This document shows positions 34,378-42,017 of a DNA stretch of 45,619 bases, one piece after another. A program made the position numbers and the translations under genes. The stretch is from Anaerolineales bacterium (GTDB lineage Bacteria > Chloroflexota > Anaerolineae > Anaerolineales > Villigracilaceae), in NCBI GenBank assembly GCA_016934715.1, contig JAFGSI010000017.1, positions 1-45,619 of the forward strand, read 5' to 3'. A model generated the notes under the pieces. The model was not told where the DNA came from. It saw only the letters and a program-made list of their open reading frames with translations, and ran no database searches. Numbering within the stretch: the first letter of the stretch is position 1; each line of letters starts with the position of its first letter.

Positions 34378-36003
34378 CTAAAACCATGCAACCAGGGCGG
34401 TCACCAGGATCTGGGCAAAGACGATCTTGAAGATCAACGCCACCGGGTAGACGCTGGCATAGGAAAGCGTCGCCAGATCGGTGGTGGTCAGATTGTTGGC
34501 GGCCGCCAGGCCGGGCGGATTGGTCATCGAAGCAGTGATGGCACCCAGCGAAGCCAGGGTCTGCAGCTTGAAGACCCGAAACATCAAGACCAGGCCGACC
34601 AGGGCAGACATGATCGTCACCACCGCCCCGGCCAGGAACAGAGTCCAGCCCTGCTGGCGGATGACTTCCACCAGATGGGCGCCGGCGGTCGTCCCGGCCC
34701 CGGCCAGGAAGAGCATCAGGCCGAGATCGCGGGTCAAGTTCTTGGCCGCCGCCGGGACGTACAGGCGCAGCCCGCCGATGCGCCCGAAGTGCCCCACCAG
34801 CAGGCTGACCAGGAAGGCACCCCCAGCGATGCCCAGCTCGACGTCCACCCCACCCGGCAGGCGGAACGGGACCAAGCCCAATCCAATGCCCAGCACCAAC
34901 CCCATCAGGTAGGTCAGCATGCTGGTCTCCTGGGCCTTGTTGCGCTCCCCGCCGGCCTTTTTCAGGAATTCGTCCACGTCCAGCTGTTCCCCAACCACGT
35001 GCAGCCCGTCGCCGAACTCGAGTGCCACGCTGCCGATCGGGGTGATCTCCTGGCCCTGGCGGCGGATGCGGGTGATGACCACGCCGTAGTTCTCCCAGAC
35101 CCGCAGCTCGGCCAGGGTCTTGCCGGCGAAGGTCGCGGCGGTCATTTCCAGGTCGCGGGCGGTGATGTTGGTGTTCATGTCCATCTGGACCTGGGTTTCC
35201 TGGCCCAGCAGGATCTCGATCTTTTCCATCTCCGACTGCGGGCCGACCGCCATGACCACATCATCCTTGCGGAAGACGAAATCGGGACGTACCAGCATCA
35301 CTTCGTCGCCGCGGCGGACGCGGGTCAGGTTGAAATGCGCCAGCCGGTGGGGATCGAGCTTGCGCAGGGTCCGGCCGTCCATGTTGGGATTGGTGATCTG
35401 GAACTGCTTGACCACCAGCATGGGCAGTTCCTTCTGGCGCTCGTCCAGCCAGGTCTTTTCCTCGACCCGCAGGTCACTCTTCAACAGGCGGGGCAGGAAC
35501 TGGACCAGCAGCACCATCCCGATCATACTGAAAGGATAGGCGATGCCGTAACCGACCGAGATGGCCACCTGGGCTCCGGGCAGCAGGCGGGCAAAGGAGT
35601 CGGTCGCCGCCGCCAGGGCCGGAGTGCAGGTCAGGGCACCGGTGTACAAGCCAGCCGCAAGGTCATCGGGCAGGCCCAGGCCGAGGGCCAGACCGAGGGT
35701 CGTCAGGGCCCCGGTCAGGGCCACGGCCACGCCGAGGACGACATAGCGTAATCCCTGGCGCTGGAAAGTGCGGAAGAAGCGCGGTCCGGCCTGGAGTCCG
35801 ACCGAGTAAACGAACAGCAGCAGGCCCAGATCCTGGACCGCCTTCGGGACGCTCAGGCCAAAGTGCCCAAAAACCAGTGCGACGAACAGCACCCCGGCGC
35901 TTCCCAGGGAAACGCCGCGCCAGGAGAACCCGCCCAGCAGCGCACCAAGGGCCAGGATGACAAACAGGGTCAGGATTTGTTCGCTCAAGAAGATGTTCAG
36001 CAT
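34378..36003 (-). CDS. AspT/YbjL-type transporter with RCK_C domains
   Basis: This 541-residue membrane protein has the duplicated layout of the aspartate:alanine exchanger family: about five TM helices (10-170), a cytoplasmic part with two TrkA_C/RCK_C-like domains (about 205-370), then about five to six TM helices to the end. Family motifs are TGALTCTPALAAATD in the first half and GAITASMTNPPGLAAANN in the second, which line the transport path. The start at 36003 was chosen because the longer frame begins before the opposite promoter; its SD is weak. The substrate is unknown; AspT exchanges aspartate and alanine, while others move different organic anions. Confidence 0.88.
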   Translation of the reverse strand: MLNIFLSEQILTLFVILALGALLGGFSWRGVSLGSAGVLFVALVFGHFGLSVPKAVQDLGLLLFVYSVGLQAGPRFFRTFQRQGLRYVVLGVAVALTGALTTLGLALGLGLPDDLAAGLYTGALTCTPALAAATDSFARLLPGAQVAISVGYGIAYPFSMIGMVLLVQFLPRLLKSDLRVEEKTWLDERQKELPMLVVKQFQITNPNMDGRTLRKLDPHRLAHFNLTRVRRGDEVMLVRPDFVFRKDDVVMAVGPQSEMEKIEILLGQETQVQMDMNTNITARDLEMTAATFAGKTLAELRVWENYGVVITRIRRQGQEITPIGSVALEFGDGLHVVGEQLDVDEFLKKAGGERNKAQETSMLTYLMGLVLGIGLGLVPFRLPGGVDVELGIAGGAFLVSLLVGHFGRIGGLRLYVPAAAKNLTRDLGLMLFLAGAGTTAGAHLVEVIRQQGWTLFLAGAVVTIMSALVGLVLMFRVFKLQTLASLGAITASMTNPPGLAAANNLTTTDLATLSYASVYPVALIFKIVFAQILVTALVAWF

Positions 36004-36129
36004 CAACGCAACCCGGGTATGAATTGCCAGCCTGCCAATTATAAGCCCTGCCACGCCCGCCGATGGGATCGCGAATTCCAGAGCAGCCCAAATACAGGGT
36101 GCGATCGCGTGGGACTGAAAACAAAATAT

Positions 36130-36137
36130 GCTATAAT
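36130..36137 (+). promoter_or_regulatory. Extended -10 promoter, nine bases before the ATG
   Basis: GCTATAAT, with T36128-G as part of TGCTATAAT, ends 9 nt before ATG 36147. No SD sequence fits, so a leaderless or nearly leaderless message is expected. Confidence 0.55.
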
Positions 36138-36146
36138 GATGTTCAC

Positions 36147-36584
36147 ATGCCCACACGAACGCCTGTAGAAACCGGGCTCTCAGAAGCCCAACGCGCAGCC
36201 CTGAAGCGCCGCCAGACCTGGATCCTGGTGGGGATCATTGCTGCCGTGGTGATTCTGCTGGGTTTGATCGGCACGGCCATCTACTTCCTGCTGCAGGACG
36301 CCGGGACGACCTCCAAGGTTCGAGACATCTTCATCATCTTCATGGCCCTCGAATCGCTGGTCATCGGGGCAGCACTGATCATCCTGATCATCCAGATCGC
36401 CAGCCTGATCAATCTGCTGCACAACGAGGTCCGGCCGATCCTCGAATCGACCACCGAGACGGTCAACACCCTGCGCGGCACGACCGCATTCCTGAGCGAG
36501 AACCTGGTCGAACCGGTGATCAAGCTCAACAGTTCTCTGGCCGGATTGCGAAAATTCTTCGAGTTGTTCGGCCTGGGCAAATAA
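36147..36584 (+). CDS. Small membrane protein, DUF948-like
   Basis: The product is 145 residues starting at MPTRTP. It has a TM helix at about 24-47, a second long hydrophobic helix at about 65-90, then an amphipathic helical tail (ILESTTETVNTLRGTTAFLSENLVEP) like that of DUF948 proteins. It is followed 38 nt later by a YtxH gene. DUF948 and YtxH small proteins often occur together in cell-envelope stress settings; function unproven. The ATG follows a TATAAT by 9 nt. Confidence 0.75.
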   Translation: MPTRTPVETGLSEAQRAALKRRQTWILVGIIAAVVILLGLIGTAIYFLLQDAGTTSKVRDIFIIFMALESLVIGAALIILIIQIASLINLLHNEVRPILESTTETVNTLRGTTAFLSENLVEPVIKLNSSLAGLRKFFELFGLGK

Positions 36585-36622
36585 AAAAACCTATCCCGTC
36601 ATCTTTCGAAAGGAGAGACAAA

Positions 36623-36913
36623 ATGACTGATCGTGATGATTTTGGTGCCTTCCTGGTTGGGTTCGTTGTCGGTGGACTGACCGGTGCCGTCGTGTCCCTG
36701 CTCTTCGCCCCGCAGTCCGGGGAGGAGACCCGCACGTTGATCAAGGACAAGAGCATCGAGCTGCGCGACAAGGCTGCCGAGCAGGCCGAGGCCGCTCTGA
36801 CCAAGGCACAGTCGGTGGCCGATAGTGCCCGCGTGCGCGGCAAGGATGCCATTGAAGGCGTCAAGAAGGCCGTCGCCAGGAAGAACCCGGCCGAGCCGAC
36901 CGCCAAAGCATAG
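36623..36913 (+). CDS. YtxH domain protein
   Basis: This 96-residue protein has one N-terminal TM helix (about 8-28, GFVVGGLTGAVVSLLFAPQSGEETR), the YtxH hallmark of a glycine-rich helix ending in FAPxSGxExR, then a charged Ala/Lys-rich coiled tail. AAAGGAGAG precedes the ATG. The role is unknown; B. subtilis YtxH is a general-stress protein. Confidence 0.88.
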   Translation: MTDRDDFGAFLVGFVVGGLTGAVVSLLFAPQSGEETRTLIKDKSIELRDKAAEQAEAALTKAQSVADSARVRGKDAIEGVKKAVARKNPAEPTAKA

Positions 36914-36930
36914 CTGCCCAGGGCTCATCC

Positions 36931-37015
36931 AAGGGTTTGACCACCATGGTCAAGCCTTTGTTTGTTGGTCCTTGTCTGAAAGAACCCGGTTGGAATTGTT
37001 TCCTGCCGGGTTTTG
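36931..37015 (+). terminator. Two tandem terminator-like hairpins after ytxH
   Basis: First hairpin: 36931-36942 with 36948-36959, imperfect, followed by TGTTTGTT. Second: AACCCGG (36983-36989) with CCGGGTT (37006-37012), followed by TTGC. Both lie between the YtxH gene and the next promoter at 37018. Confidence 0.6.
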
Positions 37016-37017
37016 CA

Positions 37018-37046
37018 TTGACAGACGGTTTTTTCTTTGATAGACT
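37018..37046 (+). promoter_or_regulatory. Promoter of the tungstate uptake operon
   Basis: TTGACA (37018-37023), 17-nt spacer, TAGACT (37041-37046). The expected start point (about 37053) falls on the palindrome at 37052-37073. Confidence 0.7.
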
Positions 37047-37051
37047 CGTTG

Positions 37052-37073
37052 CCGTTAAGGAATATTTTAACGG
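37052..37073. promoter_or_regulatory. Palindromic operator at the transcription start of the tup operon
   Basis: CCGTTAA, 8-nt spacer, TTAACGG: 7-bp perfect inverted repeat directly over the predicted start site and just before the regulator ATG (37076). Its position fits repression by the regulator encoded next to it. Confidence 0.6.
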
Positions 37074-37075
37074 CC

Positions 37076-38050
37076 ATGTTTCCCATTCAACCCCTGCGCT
37101 CCTTCGACCAGCTCAAGCTGCTCGCCGATCCACGCCGGCTGAAGATCCTGCGCCTGCTGATGGCCGAGGCCGCCTCACTGACCCAGCTCGGCCGGGCCCT
37201 CGGCCAGCACCCGGCCCGGGTGCGCCATCACCTGAAACAACTGGAGTCCGGCGGTCTGGTCACACTGGTCGAGACCCGCAGCGAGGCCGGGGTGGTCGAG
37301 AAATTCTACCGCGCCCGGGCCGGCGGACTGCTTCTGCAGGAGTTGATCCTGCCAGAAAGCGACCGTCCCGCGCTGGTCTTCTCGGGCAGCCACGATCTGG
37401 CCGTCGAACTGCTCATCAGGGATCTGGCCCCCCACCTTGCCCTGCTGGCCATGCCGGTTGGCAGTCTGGACGGGTTGATCGCCCTGCGCCAGGACCTGTG
37501 CCACCTCTCCGGTTGTCACCTGCTCGACGCCAACGGCGAGTACAACCTGCCCTTTGTGAGGCGTTTCTTCCCCGACCGGGTGGTGACCCTGGTCACCCTG
37601 GCCCATCGCCAGCAGGGCCTGCTGGTCGCCGCGGGCAACCCGAGGGGCATCCGCGGCCTGGACGACCTGGCCCGTCCTGATCTGACCTTCATCAACCGCA
37701 ACCCCGGCTCGGGTACCCGCCTGTGGCTTGATCGCCAGCTGCAGCAACGGGGCATCTCTCCCAGCGCCCTGCGCGGCTTTGAGAATGCTGTCCGGACCCA
37801 CACCGAATGCGCACGCGCCGTCCAGCGCGGCCAGGCCGACCTGGCCGTCGGGCTGCAGGCCGCCGCCCACGCCCACGGGCTGGGCTTCCTGCCGCTCTTT
37901 GACGAACGCTACGACCTGGTCTTCCCGCAGGCCGGAGTCGAACGCCTGACCCCTCTGCTCGACCAACTGCAAAGCAGTGCATTCCGCCGGCAAGTCGCCG
38001 CCTTGAGCGGCTACGAGGCGACTCATACCGGCGAACACATTCCACTCTGA
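37076..38050 (+). CDS. ArsR-type HTH regulator fused to a PBP-like sensor domain
   Basis: The product is 324 residues from ATG 37076. Residues 5-85 are an ArsR-like winged helix (LLADPRRLKILRLLMAEAASLTQLGRALGQHPARVRHHL). From about 105 the protein resembles periplasmic-binding-type oxyanion sensors (PBP_like/LysR substrate family): LVFSGSHDLAVELL, SGCHLLDANGEYN, FINRNPGSGTRLWLD, QRGQADLAVGL. In ModE-independent molybdate/tungstate control, such domains sense the oxyanion. The tupABC genes follow 12 nt downstream, so tungstate is the likely ligand. The SD is AAGGA at unusual distance inside the palindrome. Confidence 0.82.
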   Translation: MFPIQPLRSFDQLKLLADPRRLKILRLLMAEAASLTQLGRALGQHPARVRHHLKQLESGGLVTLVETRSEAGVVEKFYRARAGGLLLQELILPESDRPALVFSGSHDLAVELLIRDLAPHLALLAMPVGSLDGLIALRQDLCHLSGCHLLDANGEYNLPFVRRFFPDRVVTLVTLAHRQQGLLVAAGNPRGIRGLDDLARPDLTFINRNPGSGTRLWLDRQLQQRGISPSALRGFENAVRTHTECARAVQRGQADLAVGLQAAAHAHGLGFLPLFDERYDLVFPQAGVERLTPLLDQLQSSAFRRQVAALSGYEATHTGEHIPL

Positions 38051-38062
38051 GGAGGATCGATC

Positions 38063-38920
38063 ATGACCCGTAAGCATTTCTGGCCCTTGAGTCTGGCATT
38101 CATCCTGGCTCTGGCCTTCTCCCTGACGGGCTGCGGAGCGCAGGTGCCCGAAAACCCCCACGTCCTCCTGGCAACCACCACCAGCACCCAGGACTCAGGC
38201 CTGCTTGACGTACTGGTGCCGGCGTTCGAAGCTGAGACCGGTTATCAGGTCCAGGTGGTGGCGGTCGGCACCGGCCAGGCCCTGACCATGGGCCGCGAAG
38301 GCAACGCCGATGTCCTGCTGGTCCACGCCCCGGGCTCGGAGGTCGAATTCATGGACGGCGGTTATGGTTCCGACCGACGCCTGGTGATGCACAACGACTT
38401 CGTCCTGGTCGGTCCGGTCGGCGACCCGGCCGGCACGCGCGGCCTGAGCATCGAGGCAGCCCTGCAGGCCATCGGTGAGGCCGGGGCCGCGTTCGTCTCG
38501 CGCGGCGACGACTCCGGGACCCATAAGAAGGAGCTCGCTCTGTGGACCGCTGCCGGGTTCGACCCCCTCAGCCAGGCCTGGTACAGAGAGACCGGCCAGG
38601 GCATGGGCGCCACCCTGACCATCGCCTCCGAACTCGCGGCGTACACCCTGACCGACCGGGCCACCTACCTGGCCCAGCGCGAGCACCTGGACCTGGAGAT
38701 CGTGGTCGAGGGAGATCATGTCCTGCTTAACGTCTATCATGTCATCGTCGTCAACCCGGACCTGTGGCCGGAGGTCAACCACGCCGGGGCGCTCGCCTTC
38801 GCTGATTACCTCACCGCGCAAGAGGGACAGGCGATCATCGCTGCATTCGGGACGCAGGAGTTCGGGCAGCCGCTCTTCATCCCCGACGCCGACAAGACCG
38901 ACGCCGATCTCGGCCTTTAG
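38063..38920 (+). CDS. tupA: Tungstate-binding lipoprotein TupA
   Basis: This 285-residue substrate-binding protein has a lipoprotein signal with LTGC at 21-24 (Cys24 lipidated). The mature start LLATTTSTQDSGLLD is the TupA oxyanion-binding signature (TTTSTxxSG), and SRGDDSGTHKKE further binds the oxyanion. It captures tungstate outside the membrane for TupBC. GGAGG lies 7 nt before the ATG. Tungstate is needed for tungsto-enzymes such as aldehyde:ferredoxin oxidoreductase or formate dehydrogenase; none is coded here. Confidence 0.92.
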   Translation: MTRKHFWPLSLAFILALAFSLTGCGAQVPENPHVLLATTTSTQDSGLLDVLVPAFEAETGYQVQVVAVGTGQALTMGREGNADVLLVHAPGSEVEFMDGGYGSDRRLVMHNDFVLVGPVGDPAGTRGLSIEAALQAIGEAGAAFVSRGDDSGTHKKELALWTAAGFDPLSQAWYRETGQGMGATLTIASELAAYTLTDRATYLAQREHLDLEIVVEGDHVLLNVYHVIVVNPDLWPEVNHAGALAFADYLTAQEGQAIIAAFGTQEFGQPLFIPDADKTDADLGL

Positions 38921-38931
38921 GGTTCGACCGG

Positions 38932-38958
38932 CACCGGCGGAGCAAAGCCCCGCCGGTG
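38932..38958 (+). other. Hairpin between tupA and tupB
   Basis: CACCGGCGG (38932-38940) pairs with CCGCCGGTG (38950-38958), 9 bp perfect, 9-nt loop. It lies in the 56-nt gap after tupA. Such stem-loops often protect the binding-protein part of the message so it is made in excess. Confidence 0.6.
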
Positions 38959-38976
38959 TGTTCCTCTCCAGCCACC

Positions 38977-39624
38977 ATGGAAATATCCGAACTGTTCGAA
39001 ATCACCCTGCTCTCGCTGCAGGTCTCCGGGCTGGCGACCGCCATCAGCCTGCTGATCGGCCTGCCGTTGGGAACCCTGCTCGGGCTGGGGCGCTTCCCGG
39101 GGCGGGGATTCCTGCTCAGCCTGATCAATACCGGGATGGGCCTTCCGCCGGTCGTGGCCGGGCTGGTGATCGCCATCCTGTTGTGGCGCTCCGGTCCGCT
39201 CGGCGGCCTGCGCCTGATCTATACACCCTGGGCGATCGTCATCGCCCAGACGGTCATCGCCGCCCCGGTCGTCACCGGGTTGACCGCCGCCGCCCTGCAG
39301 GCGCTCGACCCGCGCCTGAGCCAGCAGCTGCTCGGGCTGGGCGCCTCGCCGGCCCAGATGATCCTGTCCCTGTGGCGGGAAGCGCGCCTGCCCCTGCTGG
39401 CAGCCCTGATGGCCGGCTTTGGTTCGGTGATCTCAGAGGTCGGGGCCGTGATGATGGTTGGCGGCAACATCCGCCACCAGACCCGGGTCCTGACCACCGC
39501 CATCGTGCTTGAGACCAGCAAGGGCGAATTTGAGCGCGCCATGGCCCTCGGGGCCCTGCTCCTGGTGATCACCTTCCTGGTCAACTACACCCTGACCTGG
39601 ATCCAGCAACGGAGTAAAAAATGA
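38977..39624 (+). CDS. tupB: Tungstate ABC transporter permease TupB
   Basis: The product is 215 residues with five TM segments and the binding-protein-dependent permease EAA-like loop (GASPAQMILSLWREARLPLL). It is homologous to TupB/WtpB/ModB permeases. The ATG at 38977 was chosen over the GTG at 38956, which lies within a stem-loop; the SD is weak. It overlaps the next gene as ATGA. Confidence 0.9.
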   Translation: MEISELFEITLLSLQVSGLATAISLLIGLPLGTLLGLGRFPGRGFLLSLINTGMGLPPVVAGLVIAILLWRSGPLGGLRLIYTPWAIVIAQTVIAAPVVTGLTAAALQALDPRLSQQLLGLGASPAQMILSLWREARLPLLAALMAGFGSVISEVGAVMMVGGNIRHQTRVLTTAIVLETSKGEFERAMALGALLLVITFLVNYTLTWIQQRSKK

Positions 39625-40313
39625 GCACCCTGATCGAAATCCGCGACCTGCTGGTCCAGCGCGGCCGGATCCCGGTCCTGGAGATCGAACACCTTTTGAT
39701 CCCGCGCGGGACAGTGACCGCCCTGGTCGGGGCGAACGGGGCCGGCAAGACAACCTTGCTGCTGGTCCTGGCACGCCTGCTCAAACCGGTGCGCGGTGCG
39801 ATCACCTTCGCCGGCCAGCCCCTGGTGAATGGCAAAGACAGGGACTACCGCCGCCGGATCGGACTGGTGATGCAGGAGGCCCTGCCCCTCGACCGGAGCG
39901 TCTTCAACAACGTGGCGGTCGGCCTGCGCTTCCGCGGCCTGGCGAAAAAAGAGATCGCCCCAAGGGTCGATGCATGGCTCGAGCGGTTGGGCGTCGCACA
40001 CCTGCGCCACCGCCGGGCGACACAGCTCTCGGGAGGGGAGGCCCGCCGGATCGCGCTGGCCCGGGCCTTCGTGCTGGAGCCCGAACTGCTTCTGCTGGAC
40101 GAACCCTTCCAGTCCCTTGACCGGGCCGCCCACCAGGCCCTGTTGGCCGACCTGGGCGAGCTCCTGCCGCGCACGCACACCACCGTGATCTTCAGTTCGC
40201 ACAACCCCCAGGAGGTGCGCCGGCTTGCGCAGGAAAAGATCACCCTCGAAGGTGGCAGGATCAAATCGACCACAAGACTTCCGAAGGCAACCCCTGGAAA
40301 ACTTTCTTTTTAG
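39621..40313 (+). CDS. tupC: Tungstate ABC transporter ATP-binding protein TupC
   Basis: This 230-residue ABC ATPase has Walker A GANGAGKTT (37-45), signature LSGGEARRIALARA near 135 and Walker B LLLLDEPFQSLD near 157, with H-loop SSHNPQE. It lacks the C-terminal TOBE domain of ModC, as usual for TupC. The ATG overlaps the tupB stop. Confidence 0.93.
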   Translation: MSTLIEIRDLLVQRGRIPVLEIEHLLIPRGTVTALVGANGAGKTTLLLVLARLLKPVRGAITFAGQPLVNGKDRDYRRRIGLVMQEALPLDRSVFNNVAVGLRFRGLAKKEIAPRVDAWLERLGVAHLRHRRATQLSGGEARRIALARAFVLEPELLLLDEPFQSLDRAAHQALLADLGELLPRTHTTVIFSSHNPQEVRRLAQEKITLEGGRIKSTTRLPKATPGKLSF

Positions 40314-40315
40314 TG

Positions 40316-40321
40316 TAAGAT
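40316..40321 (+). promoter_or_regulatory. -10 box six bases before a methyltransferase ATG
   Basis: TAAGAT, preceded by TG, ends 6 nt before ATG 40328. It could drive a leaderless message separate from the tup operon. Confidence 0.4.
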
Positions 40322-40327
40322 TAACGC

Positions 40328-40969
40328 ATGCGGCTGATCCTGCTCCTGCTCCGCCCGATCTTCCACCTGCTCTACCACCAGTTCGCCTGGACATATGACG
40401 TCGTCGCCGCGACGGTCTCACTCGGGCGTTGGCAGCGCTGGGTCCTGACGGCCCTGGAATTCCTCGAGGGGCCACGTACCCTCGAACTGGGTTTCGGCCC
40501 CGGGCACCTGCAGGGCGTCATGCAGACAGCTGGTCTGCAGCCCTTCGGCCTGGATCGATCGCCCCAGATGTTGCGTCAGGCAGCCCGGCGCCTGCGCGCC
40601 CAGGGTCAGACTCCCCGCCTTCTTCGTGGCTACGCGCAATTCGCGCCTTTCCGGGACGGGGCCTTCCAGAGCGTCGTGGCCACCTTCCCGTCCGAGTATA
40701 TTTTCGACCCGGCGACCCTGGCCGAGGTCCGGCGCCTGCTCGCCCCGGGCGGACGACTGGTCGTCATTCCGGCCGCCTGGATCACCGGAACAGGCGTCCT
40801 CGAACGCCTGGCCGCCTGGCTGTTCCGGGTGACCGGGCAGGCGACCGCCGTGCGGACCCTGCGTCCCATCGTCGAGGCGCGCTTCGTCGCCGCCGGCTTC
40901 GAGGTCGCAAGCGAGTTCGTCGAGTTCCCCGGCAGCCAGGTGCTGGTCCTGGTCGCCCGCAAGAACTGA
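40328..40969 (+). CDS. SAM-dependent methyltransferase (UbiE/Methyltransf_11 type)
   Basis: This 213-residue protein has motif I TLELGFGPGH near 50-59, GLDRSPQML (acidic residue after strand 2) near 74-82 and LAPGGRLVVIPA near 138-149. Its N-terminus (RPIFHLLYHQFAWTYDVVA) resembles membrane-associated small methyltransferases. The substrate is unknown. It begins 14 nt after tupC and could be cotranscribed, but a -10-like box lies right before its ATG. Confidence 0.85.
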   Translation: MRLILLLLRPIFHLLYHQFAWTYDVVAATVSLGRWQRWVLTALEFLEGPRTLELGFGPGHLQGVMQTAGLQPFGLDRSPQMLRQAARRLRAQGQTPRLLRGYAQFAPFRDGAFQSVVATFPSEYIFDPATLAEVRRLLAPGGRLVVIPAAWITGTGVLERLAAWLFRVTGQATAVRTLRPIVEARFVAAGFEVASEFVEFPGSQVLVLVARKN

Positions 40970-41228
40970 CGAGCCCGGAACCCATCGCAGGTGGGCGCAT
41001 CCTGGAACGGGGCCTCGGACCCGGAGAGCTGCCAGCGGCCCAGGAGCGCTGCCGGGCCCCTGGCTTCGCGTTCCAATGCTGGCTCGAGCGGACTGCGGGC
41101 AACGCCATCCCGGTCATCCAGGCCACCCAACCAGGATCGGAGGCGTTCCCTCCCACAGGGCAGCGCCCCTGCATGTGCCAGGGCAGAGGAAGGGAGCGCC
41201 TCCCACGCCCCGCAAGCCAGAGAGCTTC
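40970..41228. other. Non-coding GC-rich spacer with a long dyad
   Basis: No credible gene. At 41139-41153 and 41188-41203 there is a long imperfect inverted repeat (GGAGGCGTTCCCTCC against GGAAGGGAGCGCCTCC) with a nested 5-bp stem CCCTG / CAGGG. The shape suggests a palindromic repeat element or structured RNA; short ORFs here lack motifs. Confidence 0.5.
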
Positions 41229-41285
41229 CCAAAAAGCGCCTTAGATCCCCACCGCGTAAGCGTGGGGCTTTACGGCGCTTTTTGG
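41229..41285. terminator. Large bidirectional terminator hairpin
   Basis: Outer stem CCAAAAAGCGCC (41229-41240) with GGCGCTTTTTGG (41274-41285), inner stem CCCCAC (41247-41252) with GTGGGG (41262-41267). A-rich on one side and T-rich on the other, so it can work in both directions. It directly abuts the -10 box of the next gene. Confidence 0.75.
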
Positions 41286-41291
41286 TAAAAT
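41286..41291 (+). promoter_or_regulatory. -10 box six bases before the PP2C gene ATG (leaderless candidate)
   Basis: TAAAAT ends 6 nt before ATG 41298. It sits immediately behind a strong hairpin, exactly as at 22971-23006. No SD sequence is available. Confidence 0.5.
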
Positions 41292-41297
41292 AGGCCC

Positions 41298-42017
41298 ATG
41301 GAAGTCCAGATTGCTGTCGCCAAAACGAGCAAGTATGCCGTCTCCGAAAGCGGGGATACGCTGGAAGTCGTTGAACGGCCCAACGGCGGAGTGTCGGTCG
41401 TGCTGGCCGACGGGCAGACGTCCGGCCGGGGTGCCAAGGCCGTCTCGATGCTGATCGTGCGCAAGGTGATCGCCCTGCTGGCCGAGGGGGTGCGCGACGG
41501 CGCAGCCGCCCGGGCAGCCTCCGACTCGCTCTTCACCGACAAACAGGGCAAGGTCATCTCGACCCTCAACATCGTCTCGGTCGACCTGCAAACCAAGACA
41601 CTTGTCCTGACCCGCAACAACCCGGCCCCCTTCTTCATCGCCCGCCACGAGCAGATCGATTGCATCGAGACCGACTCATCCCCTCTGGGGGTCTCGCGCA
41701 ACGTCCGCCCGGTGATCAGCGAGATCCCGCTCGAGCCGGGCCTGACGGTGGTGGTCTACACCGACGGGCTGGTCCACGCCGGGGAGCGCAACAGCCGCCC
41801 GATGGATGTCTGCATCTCGCTGCAGGCCATGCTCGAAGACCAGGACCCTTCCCCGCAAGCCATCGCCGATGCCCTGCTGGACGAAGCCGTCCGGCTGGAC
41901 GATGGACGGCCGGTCGACGATATCAGCGTGGTGGTGCTCAGGGTGCTGAAACGAAGCGGGGACAGCGTACGGCGGATGATGGTCCGGCTGCCACTCGGGG
42001 CCGGGGAAGCGCAATGA
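41298..42017 (+). CDS. PP2C/SpoIIE-type serine phosphatase
   Basis: This 239-residue stand-alone phosphatase domain has metal-binding motifs VVLADGQTSGRGAKA (DGxxSG, near 35-48), VVVYTDGLVHA near 148 and VDDISVVVLR near 212. SpoIIE/RsbU-family enzymes dephosphorylate anti-anti-sigma factors or other phosphoproteins. No sensory or kinase domain is fused and no STAS protein is nearby, so the target is unknown. Its stop overlaps the start of the channel-like gene (ATGA), implying linked expression. Confidence 0.85.
   Translation: MEVQIAVAKTSKYAVSESGDTLEVVERPNGGVSVVLADGQTSGRGAKAVSMLIVRKVIALLAEGVRDGAAARAASDSLFTDKQGKVISTLNIVSVDLQTKTLVLTRNNPAPFFIARHEQIDCIETDSSPLGVSRNVRPVISEIPLEPGLTVVVYTDGLVHAGERNSRPMDVCISLQAMLEDQDPSPQAIADALLDEAVRLDDGRPVDDISVVVLRVLKRSGDSVRRMMVRLPLGAGEAQ

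Noticed and set aside
40991..41293. Overlapping small ORFs in the gap before the PP2C gene
   Set aside because: No Shine-Dalgarno, no motifs, and they run through the dyad and the terminator hairpin.
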